A DNA stretch of 64,000 nucleotides from assembly GCA_030568195.1 (NCBI GenBank), contig JAJLTO010000002.1:682001-746000 (forward strand). Reading direction: 5' to 3'. Each line of letters begins with the position of its first letter. Position 1 is the stretch's first letter. The notes below the pieces were generated by a model, which was given only the letters and a program-made list of their open reading frames with translations, ran no database searches and had not been told where the DNA came from. Source of the DNA: Dipodascopsis uninucleata var. uninucleata (taxonomy: Eukaryota; Ascomycota; Lipomycetes; Lipomycetales; Lipomycetaceae). Shown in pieces: positions 1 to 10,688 of this stretch. The position numbers were made by a program, and so were the translations under genes.

Positions 1-3000
1 CTGATGGGAACTTTTGAAGTTCACCACATGATATCTCTGCTCTGATATTTTATCCTCATTTACAGAGTCTCACATTTAGAATATTATCACACGTGTTAGT
101 TCGATTGAACATGCTTAAATACTTAAAGAGCTTTTTCTCAGTAATACTACGGACAATTCGTTAAATTCCGATGCGACTACACAAGTTTTGTTGTTTGAGA
201 GTAAATTGACAACTCTCTACTTGCCGTTCGCAATTTATCAACTCATGTATGCTGATTTTAGAGCTCAGTTATAACACTATAAATGGGACCTGAGCTCCAC
301 AAAGAAAGAAACGTTATATTTATGTATAGATTGGTTGCTTTTTCAGCTTAACATTGTTTTATCCCCAGTAAAGTGTATCACTGATTACTGCAGCTAATTG
401 CACTTAACAGTCCCTCAGTTTTACAGTTTCCTGCTTGCTTAAGAGACTATTCCAATATTATATGCCGACGTCTCCGATTAAACAATATTAGCTCACTGCT
501 ATTTATTGTAGTTTCGAAATTTAGGAATAGTTGATATGGATACTGTTACATAATAATTTGCTGATAGTGCTCTCATTCTTACAGTAGAATATTCACAAAA
601 TATGACCCAATAAAGATGTGCTTTAGCTTTACAGTCAAGTAAAGAATACATATTGTAGCATAAAGATATATTTACACGTTGTCGCAAATCTGGAAGTGGG
701 CTGAATCCAAACCAGTCAGATTACCAGAACTACAGAAAAGTGCCGCGAGATCAAACATGCATAGAGAGAAATCTCAGAGAAACAATACAGAATCGCTTGA
801 TTTACCCGCGATTTGCATATAGTGTAGGATCAGAGGAAAGTTTGACTGGCTATTCACTCAAAAGTAAACAATAAGAAATCTCAGCAAGCTAACTAAGCAT
901 AGTAATGGTAGTGGAAAATGCAGTATGTAGTGAGAGACTATATTGAATTGGCATTGCTAATGCAAGTGCACATGTCTCTTATCCACATCTAGATCAATTA
1001 TCGTCTCTTGTAAATATTCGCGTTAATGCCACTAGCATATAATCTCGACAATCACGAGACAAGCGAGGAGTATTCGTAACATATTGTTATCGCTATCTAT
1101 AAAAACCAACGGTGAGTAATACGATTAAAAATTTCAAAAGGATACCTGCGGCCCGAAAAGCCAAAGAAAACCCTTTTCGTATGGATTAATATAAGGTTTA
1201 GCTATTAATCGTATCTCTAAACTTAATTACAATGTCAAAATGTGCTTGCAAGGGAATTGTTACATAGAACATTTTACACAAGGTTATCGGTTCGTTTTAT
1301 TGGATTTTCAACTTATCGGAACCCTTTTGCATGACAGATTAACCTTCTTTGAGTGTTCGACGGATAAACCAGATAGATCTCTTGCGGCAGTATTTGTGTG
1401 AGCGAAAAACCCAGAACTTATCAGCAAGTATCGCAACTCGAATGGCTTTTTGCTAGCAGTAATATTATTCATATTGAGTACTAGCGCTAATGCAGGCACG
1501 GCGTCATTATATGGAGCTGTGAACAGCAAAGTGAGTGCGATAGGAAAGTCTTGAAGGCAACATATCTAAACCATTGGGCGCATTTGGCCTGGTGCACATT
1601 GAACGTAGATATCCGGCAAGAGAAAACATTGGAACTGGTCTTTCTGTTATTTTCGCGTTAATATGTTAGTTGAAGCAGAACGAGAAAAAGAGCGAAGCGT
1701 TCGCTTGTGAAAAAGGAATAGTATAATGGAATTGGCGATAGAAAAATAGTAGATGACAAACAATCGTCATATCACTGGCACTGTCATATCTACCAGAGAT
1801 CCTTGATTTCCCTTATTTCTGTGGAGAGGTATTTACAATAATTCCAGTTGGCTGTCTCTTATTACCTGTAACGAAGAGACGAGTCAGGCGATTTCATGCA
1901 CTAGGATATCCAAAGCACACAGAACAAGTGAACCAAAACAGCCGAACTCAAGGGAATAGCTAATAATAATGCTCCTCCTACGGATGACTAAGATAAACTG
2001 GGGCTAGCTTTTAAATTTGAACCTTGGCCGGATATCAAAAATAATCTTTTTCTAAATAAAGGGTTTTTTATCTCTTTGGATAGAGCGATAGACGGATATT
2101 TGACTCTTCTTACTTTGTGGGCGCACTCACTCCTACACTAGCACTGCTAGGCAATATCACACTAACTTTCCATTTCACTCCAATGTTAATTCAAGCCAGT
2201 GTCTTCTGACTTAGCAATTGTATATTAGGATTCTTTTTGGCCGTTAACAATTATTTTTGTTTTCCTGTGTCTGTTACTTTCTCTCGGTAAACTTTTTTCC
2301 ATTTAAGCTGAATATGACTTGCGGGCTCTACTTGCTTGGAAAAGGATTCGCACTAGAGTATAGTATAAGTGAAGCGCTTTTCCTGCGATCAAGAACACAA
2401 GCAAAAGAAAGCTGCCACTGAAATAAGAAACTCTACACTCAAATAAACTGAACAAGAGGTCATCATGCTGTGATATATGCGTAGCGATATTTATATAGTA
2501 TCATTTTATTCACAAGGAGTTATTGTTGGTTTATTTTTCCCTTCTTGTCTGCGTCCTATGGTAATAAATAGTCTTGTAAACACTAAATAGTAGAATGGTG
2601 CCGAGCGAACGGCAGGATAAATAGTACTAGAATGTATTTCGACCACAATAACTTTGGGCTTCGGATTGTCCGTGACCTCACTACAGTGTTTCTACAATGC
2701 ATAAGATATGATCGAACAACAGCCAGTTTACTATCTATTCCAATACTCATTAATAGTATACTTCCTCACAAGAGATGCAAATAACTCAAATAGCTTCACA
2801 TTAATGATCGTCCCGACCTCTATACGTAGCTAGTTAAGGTTTTTTGCTTTCCAATCGATGCCTGGTATTAAATTCAGTTGCTCATCACTTCAAATCTATG
2901 AGAAGAGGAAATAGTCAAAAAGAAATAATAGGGTGTAGTATCTTTGTTAATTCGCACTATCTCCATGCACTATACATGTTTACTTCCACACGTACCACCC

Positions 3001-3612
3001 ACCGACTTTTAACTGTCCTAAGTTACTCTCCTTGCTACTTTTTTCTTTTACTTAATCTTATCCTTTCCTCTTAATTTTTTCTGTTCTCATCCCTTTTCCT
3101 GCGGAATCTATTTATCTCTTCATTATTTTATCTTTCCTTTGTTTTGTCTTATATCAGAATTGATTGTGGACCCGTCTTAGTATATTTGACACTCACTACA
3201 CACACCAGAAAGTGTCTTGCGGATTTCCTTATTAACAGGCTTCATATTTCTTGTTTCTTAGATTTCTGGTAACTCTCATCGCTACTTTTTTACGAGTACT
3301 CGCATTTCGTCGTCAATTATTGATTGTTTTCCTAGTTCTTGTTCTATCTGCTACCTTGAGCTGGTAGTGTCCACATTCCAAATAGATTTTGATAAGTTAA
3401 GGTGCCATCTCTTAAAGAACTCTCAAAGAACTCCAAGAGGATATTCTTTGTTATCCTCGAGCAGAAGATCGGCATTATTGGTTTCGTGTTTGCTTAGCCA
3501 GTGTTGCAGACATAATAGTGCAAATAATTAATATATCACGAAACTTTCTTATCGGTTATCGTAAAGTTTCGCAGCATCGCACCACTAATTGACACTCGTT
3601 TCTACATTCACA
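1..3612. other. gene-poor leading region
   Basis: I find no host gene here. The few ATG-initiated frames are under 80 codons and match nothing I recognise. One minus-strand stretch (about 1308-1529) resembles a retroelement integrase and is listed separately. From about 3000 to 3350 the plus strand is rich in T and C, which probably belongs to the promoter or leader of the zinc-knuckle gene that follows. Confidence 0.6.
1308..1529 (-). mobile_element. possible Ty3/gypsy integrase fossil fragment
   Basis: An open stretch of about 70 codons reads like the part of a Ty3/gypsy-type integrase that follows the catalytic core. It has a run of the type PAL-x-L-x-LN, then an N-rich spot, then KKPFELRY, where family members typically have LPALELALN...TGKSPFELLYG. 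No LTRs or flanking domains are visible. It is a small, decayed remnant without a start codon of its own. The assignment rests on my memory of the family pattern only. Confidence 0.35.
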
Positions 3613-5168
3613 ATGTCATCCTTAACTCGAAGAGCTTGCTACAAGTAAGATATCACTATTTCATTTTTCTTCATTATCGATTTGTATGGCTATTATTTTC
3701 AGATGTCGTGGCTATTGTAACGAAAAACGCAATGTTTCAGTTAAGAGTATAACTGGCGCTATATTATTGTATCGCATTTTGTGACGATTAGCACGCAATG
3801 TGCACTGGACAGCCTACTATTCCGAAAGATTTTCACACAATGATCGTTTCTAATTTACCAATTGAACAGGTGTGGCAACATAGGCCATTTCGCCGAAGTA
3901 TGCAGTTCGCCAGAAAGGTTATGTTATAACTGCAAGCAACCAGGTGGGTTTGATAGAATTTTCATCGTTGATACCGTAATACATATCTGCCACTACTTTC
4001 TTTTATCCAGTTTCATTTCTCGAGAGCTATATCACAATCAGGTTTTTTTTAAGAAGAACTTAGTTTAACATTAGACATTATTAAATTATTAGGTCACGAG
4101 TCAAATGTTTGTCCCCATCCTCGAACTACGGAAAGTGAGTATATACGTTATACATTGATTTTATAATGGAATTCAAAGGCTAATATATACTGTTCGTTCA
4201 GCGAAACAATGTTATCATTGCCAGGGTTTAGGCCATGTCCAGGCCGACTGTCCAACCCTTCGAATGACTGGTGCGTTAATAAGGCGGTGCTATATGTGTG
4301 GCCATCCTGGTCACACATCCCGTGATTGTCTAAATCTCGCTGTCGCTGCTAACGGTCATCCACCAGCTGCTGCTGCTGCTTCGAATTTTGCGGCTGCTTA
4401 TCTTAGTATGCAGAACTCAGCTGCTGCTGCCCAGGCTGCAGTATTTAGGGGAATTCCTATGCGAACTGGCTTAATACCAAGAATTGGTTACATCCCAGGA
4501 AGAACTGCTACATGTTATAAATGCGGAGGTGAGTTTGAGTTGGATTTCGAGTTATTGTTTTCTGCGTGTCTAATTTAACTTTTTTCGCAAATAGGACCAA
4601 ACCATTATGCTCGTGATTGTCAGGCTCAAACAATGAAGTGCTATGCATGCGGAAAGCTTGGTCATATAGTATGTGTTAGATAACTAGTCTGATATTCTTA
4701 AAGAGCTTTTTTGTTAATCATGTATTCAACCTACAGAGTCGAGATTGCCCATCACCAAATGGAGGACCTTTAAGTACTGCAGGCAAGACTTGCTATAGGT
4801 GTGGAGAGCAGGGACATATTGTGAGTAGTTTCTCAATTTCACTGTATCTTTTGTTATATTTTTCATTGAAAATCTTCAATGTGATAGAGTTGGTGCAAAC
4901 TTGATCTCTGTTGGAAGCAGTGATGTTCTGAATCGAGGACTAACAAGTATTTTTCCCTAATTACTAGAGTCGAGAATGTCCTCAGAATACCCATTCGCAC
5001 AGTCAATCGCAAGATGTCACTGCTACGACGACACCGACTTCTACGACTCCCATTGACACAGAATCGACTCCGGCCTCAATGACTGATGGATCCACTGTGT
5101 CTGGCGACGAGCTTGGTAGTTCGCCACCAGTTGTTAGTTCGGTCCCGAGCATCCAAATTCCTGTATAA
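3613..5168 (+). CDS. GIS2: CCHC zinc-knuckle protein, Gis2/CNBP family
   Basis: Single-stranded nucleic-acid binding protein of the Gis2/CNBP family, which binds mRNA and associates with translating ribosomes and stress granules. I place seven exons: 3613-3644, 3870-3943, 4093-4134, 4202-4528, 4595-4668, 4737-4820 and 4968-5168. Joined, they give seven C-x2-C-x4-H-x4-C knuckles, from CYKCGNIGHFAEVC to CYRCGEQGHISREC. The N-terminus MSSLTRRACYKC and the knuckle spacing match filamentous-ascomycete homologues. Between knuckles 4 and 5 lies an Ala-rich insert (GCT repeats near 4364-4450), and the tail after knuckle 7 is about 55 residues of Ser/Thr/Pro. The reading frame closes across every intron, which supports the model. 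Intron 1 is long (225 nt) and the second donor is GTGGGT. Confidence 0.93.
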
Positions 5169-6108
5169 ATTATCTCACTTTAATGATTTCGACGGCTAAT
5201 ATTTCAAATATGGTTCTGTTACGCTTCCGTTCTTCTCTATGCTCAATTTGTCATGTCGCCGCTATTTTTCGGTTATCTTTTGTTTCTTATTCGGCAATAT
5301 TTTGGTATCTAAAGATAAAACAAGTGTTTCTTGCTTTCTTTGAGCTTGATGCTACGTGTCTTGTGGAAACATAAATGAGGATTTGTGACGGCACCTTAAA
5401 TACAATTACAGATTCAGTCTTTGAATTTGATTAGAATGTTGTATTATTTCAAAATTTATTTAATCCAGGTTCTTTGAAGGATATTATGGAGTCTATAATA
5501 TTAATAGGTCTCTTGATTTTTTGTTTCTATCCATGACTCCTATTTGCCTAGATTATTTGCACATTATATATATGAAATTCAACAAAAATACATCATTTAT
5601 TTGATAAGACAGGATATATTACGGAATTTGATGAAGCCGAAATCTGTATTTCATTTCGTTTGTCATTGTGCGATCATTGTTTTTATTATTTTGACTTGTT
5701 CCGCTTTACTTCCAAAGTTTAAGGACCTTATTTTCATGATTTATTTCTAACGGCTAATGGGATATATTAAAACCGGGATTCTTTGTTTTATTTTTACGAT
5801 TTCTCTTGATCTTTATTCGATCAGTATTTCAAATTTCAATGTCTGTTTTGCCCTTCTTATTTTTGGTAATACTTAATATTCAATACTTTTAAAGTAACTA
5901 ACAGTTGTTTTCTATTCCTGATTTTCTGTTATAAAAAGTAAATTTATCTAAGTACCGAAAAATGTTAAAATGTCTTGTAAAAGGGAACAGGAATATCTTC
6001 ATATACATTTCTCCAATTATAAGTATGAATTACGGTGATAATTCTTCTATTTACAAAGTACAACTGTAATTGTAGGCGCAGGCCACTCCTATACGGTACA
6101 GCTATAAG
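5169..6108. other. intergenic, convergent 3' ends
   Basis: AT-rich spacer between two convergent genes. It must hold both 3' UTRs. Short frames at 5183-5374 and 5544-5750 show no recognisable domain and look like chance. Confidence 0.6.
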
Positions 6109-9100
6109 TTATTTATCATTCTCGTCCTCGTCCTCATCCTCGTCCTCATCCTCGTCCTCATCAGACATATCATCATCGTCATCATCTTCATCATCGTCAT
6201 CTTCGTCATCATCGTCATCTTCGTCATCTTCATGATCTTCATGATCTCCATCGTCTATACTCTCTCCGAACTTCAAATAGTCAAATGGATCAATCGTAGT
6301 TGAAAAACCAGCTTTCTCAAAGAGGTTTCTGAATTCATCAATTTTCGAAGGATTGCATGACAAAAAGACATGTGATGTTTTACTATCGAAGAGCGGCAAG
6401 AAATATTTCTTTAGAACTCTCTTCATGTCACTAGTCGTCACCTCCCGAATCTTAGTTAGATATCTTTGAGTGAAGTTAGGGCCGAGATCCTTAAATATTT
6501 CTTCTAAATATTTTCTAGATGCAGCCGCATAGCTGTTATTATCAGATTCTGCAAGCGAACAGACAATTGAGCTTATTGCTCCTTGCACAAGTAATGGCTC
6601 AAATTCTTCTGTACCGTTAACATAAGATTCCACTATCTCCTTTGCCTTATTTAAAGCTGCCATGGCATCAGGAGCACGATATATTTTAAATCCGATCTCG
6701 CCTGCCTCAACTTGGCGTAGAGTATTTGCACCATAAGCCAAACCGTTTCCTCGAATACCTCGCCAGAAGGGACCCTCAACCGCCTCAAGATAAGAGGCAA
6801 CTACGGATAAAGTTGGAATATCCGGATGTTTGAAATTAGTGGGCCCTTTAGCGAGTAAGGTCGCATAAGAAGACTCTGTAGATGGGACAGGCAAAATATA
6901 TGCCTTTCCTCCCAGATTCTGACCTTCCTCGTTGAGATTGTCAATAGTTCTCGGAATCTCAAATACTTTGCCATTATTTGACAGCTTTCTTCCGCGAACT
7001 TCAAGAAATGAATGCCAGCTAACCGCTGGTTCTTTAAGTTGCCTAACATCTCCTGTAACTAGAATTCTCATATTTTCGGGTACGAAAAACATCTTTCTCA
7101 TATTTTCTAGTACTTCTATAACTGCATTTGGTCGCTGCTTAATGTCTTCAGTAAGTTTATTCAAGACCTCTTCAAGTGCAAGGTCATCTAATGCATGACG
7201 AGCAGATCTCTGAGTATATAGCAATCTTCTGATGGCAGATCTGACCATATAAGTACCACTGCGCTTCAGCTCGGGCAATCCCATACGCAATTTTTCGATA
7301 GTAACTTGAAGTCTTTTCACATCCAATTTAGCACTCCAAAACAACTTCTTAAACCAATCAATTGAGCATTCATATTTGTCTGGAGTGAACTGAAGTTCAA
7401 ATGAGACTACTTCGTCAAAGTCACCATACACACCATAAGAATAAGAGTTGGAAACCGTGTCCCTCTTAAGTTTCTTAACGACATCCTCATACTCCATAAT
7501 AGTCCCATCATCAAATTCGATTGGACTAGAGTAAAATATCGCCATTAATAACGCTAGCATAGGTAATGACTCAGTTGAAATAGGTTTAGTAGATAAAATG
7601 ACACTGATACTAGCAAAATTTGATTTTACATGCTCAAAATGGACGTAGAGATTCAAATTGTTGGATTTCTCCAAATCATTGTCAATTAGAGTCTGAACTT
7701 CATTATTGTATATCTCCACACTCTTTGCCAATCCCGCAGCAGCCGAGGTGGAGTCTATAAATTTCACCTTTGCAGGATCTGGAAGAGGAAATTTAGATAG
7801 GAGCTCATCAGGAATTTTTCTTTCGTTTTCATCTTGCGCCATCTTTAATTTCTTAGAAAGTTCCTCTAACCCATTTTTACCAAATTCTGCACGTCGTTTT
7901 TCTAATCTTATCTTACTTTGTCGTCGTAAGGACTTAGCAAGTTCGGCAGATGGCTTAGCAAGTATAGAGATATGCGGATTCTTTAAAATCCACTTTCTGA
8001 TAAGATTTTCCCAATCAATTCTTGTGTAGTTTAGAATTTCATCATATGTTTTCAAGTTGGACATTGACTCTTTAAATGCCGTTCCATCTCGAGGGTAGTA
8101 TACGAAGTCCTCAATAGCGATATTAGCAAGAGTACTCGAATGTCGCTCGCAAGCTAAAACAAATGAACGCTTCTCACGTTCAATAACGTCCTGCATACGT
8201 ATCAAATCAAATTCTTCTTTGTCTATATGATCTTGAAATATCTCAAAGACCTTTTCTTCTAGAACAGAAAGTTCTTCCGAGGGAACATTATTTAGCCATA
8301 GATTTAGTCCGACATTGGTGAAGTCATCTGTGTAGAATTCAACATGAGTTGTAAGCGGGTTCTCTATTTCAACTAACTTTTTACGCAACAAAGACACATC
8401 TGAATGTGTAAAGTATTGAAACAGGCAGTGAAGAGCTAAATTTTCAGTGAATTCGAGAATATCAGGACCAAAGAACGAAAGTAATATGTGTCCCGAGGTT
8501 TCATCCCTGTCTGGAAATTCAACGGTTTCAACAATATTCTCTTTTGGTGGTAGTGCTCTAGGTGAATCAACCCATGGTCGCTTTTTGAGATTAGACGTTT
8601 CCAGAGAAGGCAGCTCTTTATCAAAATTCTCGATTGTCTCTAAAAGTTCATTCACATCAACAGTACCAACAACTATCAAGCTGAGATTATCTGGGCGATA
8701 ATTTTCATAATAGAATTGTCTAATTCGCTCACTTGAAAGTACTCTAAGTGCACCTGTCATTCCTCCAGTCTCGCTCGAATAACCATTGTTTTGGGGGTAC
8801 ATGATCTTTCTCGATCTATTGATAGCAATTGTCTCTGCTTCATTCTCAACGGCTTGCATCTCTGAGAACACAACACCCTTTTCTTGACCCTTTCCGTCAA
8901 CATGATATACTTCGGTATAACAAGCGCTATCAGTCAGGGTTGGATTGACCAAATGGTCAAGATACACAGGAAGAAGTAGTCTGAAACCCTCCCAGCCAGC
9001 AGTCGTCAGTGTGTAGACTGTAGAATCTGTCGCAGTCCAAGCGTTCGTATTTGAGAAAGCTCTGTTTCCTAGAGTGTCAAGCAATCCCTTGAAGGGATGC

Positions 9101-9374
9101 TTCTTGGAACCCATAAAAATTAAATGCTCCTATTGCAGATTGTCATCGGTCAGTAAAACACAGGGAACCGCAAAATACAACTATCACGTACAAGTGTATG
9201 AGGACAACCACTGTCATCTTCAATCTCGGTAGCAACTGCAAAATATCCTTCCACAATCGGTCGTTCTTCCTCAACAAGCACAAGTTGAAGGCCGGTTCGA
9301 TTTGATCTCCATTTGGTGATCTTTGATGGACAATAGTTGGGCTCAACAGTAAAAACTTGCTCTAAGCTACTCAT
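6109..9374 (-). CDS. M16-family zinc metallopeptidase (YOL098C/SDD3-like)
   Basis: Predicted 1067-residue peptidase of the M16 (inverzincin) superfamily, closest in pattern to the fungal cytosolic group of S. cerevisiae YOL098C and S. pombe SPAC3H1.02c. Exon 1 is 9374-9192 and exon 2 is 9129-6109; the intron (9191-9130) is 62 nt. The splice creates HTLEH at residues 59-63, the inverted zinc site HxxEH, followed by LIFMGSKKHPFKG. Acidic residues around 151-158 probably supply the third ligand. The rest spans the repeated M16 domains. The last 48 or so residues are almost all Asp/Glu, encoded by a trinucleotide repeat. The substrate is unknown. The exon 2 frame alone starts at an internal Met and would lack the catalytic site, so the two-exon model is clearly preferred. 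Confidence 0.92.
6118..6235. repeat. imperfect trinucleotide repeat coding the acidic tail
   Basis: Imperfect repeat of TCN/TCA-type triplets on the plus strand (GAN on the coding strand). It encodes the poly-Asp/Glu tail of the M16 peptidase. It also creates a 66-codon poly-Ser frame on the plus strand that is not a gene. Such tracts often vary in length between strains. Confidence 0.85.
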
Positions 9375-10150
9375 CTTTTACAAATTTCAGTTACTGATAT
9401 GATCAGTTTTCTTTTCAATTAGAGCTTCCAAAGCAATCTGTATAAGATGAAAGTTGTGAATGATTCAATACTTTTTGATCCGAGTCTCTACTAGTCTGAG
9501 CTTTACTATTTATTATCTGCCAGGTCCAAAGCCTAAGTCAATAGTAGCTGATCTAAATGCCAAAGGATATTTTAAAACTATATAACTCAACAAATCTATC
9601 ACTTCTAGTTCAGCAAGATAAGTTTTATATCTCGATGTAGTCTGTATGTCGTGTTATTCGTTGCATCCAACTTCAAACTAGTAATCAAGTGTCGATAAAT
9701 TCTTTCTACACTGCTTGTCACTCATGATTGTGGTTTTCAACTTAAAACAGCCATCACCCACAACTACGAATAAACTATAAAGCTAACAGCACTTCTATTA
9801 ATCATATTTCGTATCTACACGCATATGCTAAATAAATTCCTACAGTAACGCCGTCTTAACTTCATTGGTAGTTTCTATGAGAAGAATTTCGTAATTTGTA
9901 AAAACAAATTGATGATAACACATAGCATGAGGAACACATCTATAAGATCAGTACATATTAATTAGCTATTATATCAATTACAAAACAAGATATGGTTCTA
10001 CAAATCAATAAATTTGTAGCTAAGAATTTTTGTTCGTTCCATGATAATGTTTTGAGCAGGCAAATTATCATCTACATTCCAAAGAATATGTGAGTACATC
10101 TTATTACAGGAGGACTGGCTTTTTAATTAAAAAAATTATTGTAAAAATCA
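9375..10150. other. intergenic, no gene seen
   Basis: AT-rich spacer containing the presumed promoter of the minus-strand peptidase. It has no open frame with recognisable content. No Pol III element is visible apart from the tRNA at its right edge. Confidence 0.6.
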
Positions 10151-10223
10151 CACCCCACGGGGGTCTCGAACCCCCAACCTTGAGATTAAGAGTCTCACGC
10201 TCTGCCAATTGAGCTAGCAGGGT
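10151..10223 (-). tRNA. tRNA-Lys (anticodon CTT)
   Basis: A 73-nt cloverleaf on the minus strand without an intron. The acceptor arm starts ACCCTGC and pairs with GTGGGGT, including two G-T wobbles; the discriminator base is G. The D-arm contains TAGCTCAATTGGCAGAGC (A box). The anticodon stem TGAGA/TCTCA encloses the loop CTCTTAA with anticodon CTT, which decodes AAG. The T-arm is GGGGGTTCGAGACCCCC (B box). CCA is not encoded, as is usual in eukaryotes. Confidence 0.96.
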
Positions 10224-10688
10224 AATAACTAATAACAGTGGTATGTTTTGCACGTCAAGACGAAATCCAAGTGGTATTTCGCATATAGAATCTTAACAGT
10301 AGGTACATATATCTAAAACTGATACTGCATGGAATAATAATAGTCTTGCTCATTTGAATAGGCAATAGCTACAATAGTACGCTAAGTAAATAGTAGTCGC
10401 GTATGTCAATATAATAATAATGAACTCTACTTACTCACATAAATCACAAGTTCACACAGCTCACAAAATCAAGCTGAGAATATTAGGGTTTAAATATTAC
10501 AAAATTTTTTGCATCTTGAAATCATCTACAACTTAATCAAAACTCTTCACTCACATTGCGGAACGTCAAAAAACTTTTGATAGGCTATAATTAGCCTTAA
10601 GTCGATCGGTGTATTGTCCTTTTTGTTAGTTATATTCTTTCTTTCGTCTAAGTTAAAAGAAAAGAATTTAAGCAAAGAGGCGACGAAG
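10224..10688. other. promoter region of the Noc1 gene
   Basis: AT-rich spacer between the tRNA and the Noc1/Mak21 start. It contains a telomere-repeat-like box (10484-10493, listed separately). Nothing coding is seen. Confidence 0.55.
10484..10493. promoter_or_regulatory. telo-box-like motif upstream of Noc1
   Basis: TTAGGGTTTA, the reverse complement of TAAACCCTAA, lies about 195 bp before the Noc1 start codon. Telomere-repeat-like boxes bound by Tbf1/Teb1-type factors occur in promoters of ribosome-related genes in several fungi. A matching AACCCTAA lies upstream of eL20. The function is inferred from position only. Confidence 0.35.

Noticed and set aside
6035-6235. 66-codon poly-Ser frame on the plus strand
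   Set aside because: It is the complement of the repeat that encodes the acidic tail of the M16 peptidase.
10614-10688. 25-codon upstream extension of Noc1
   Set aside because: It begins at TTG, not ATG; the ATG at 10689 gives the normal family N-terminus.
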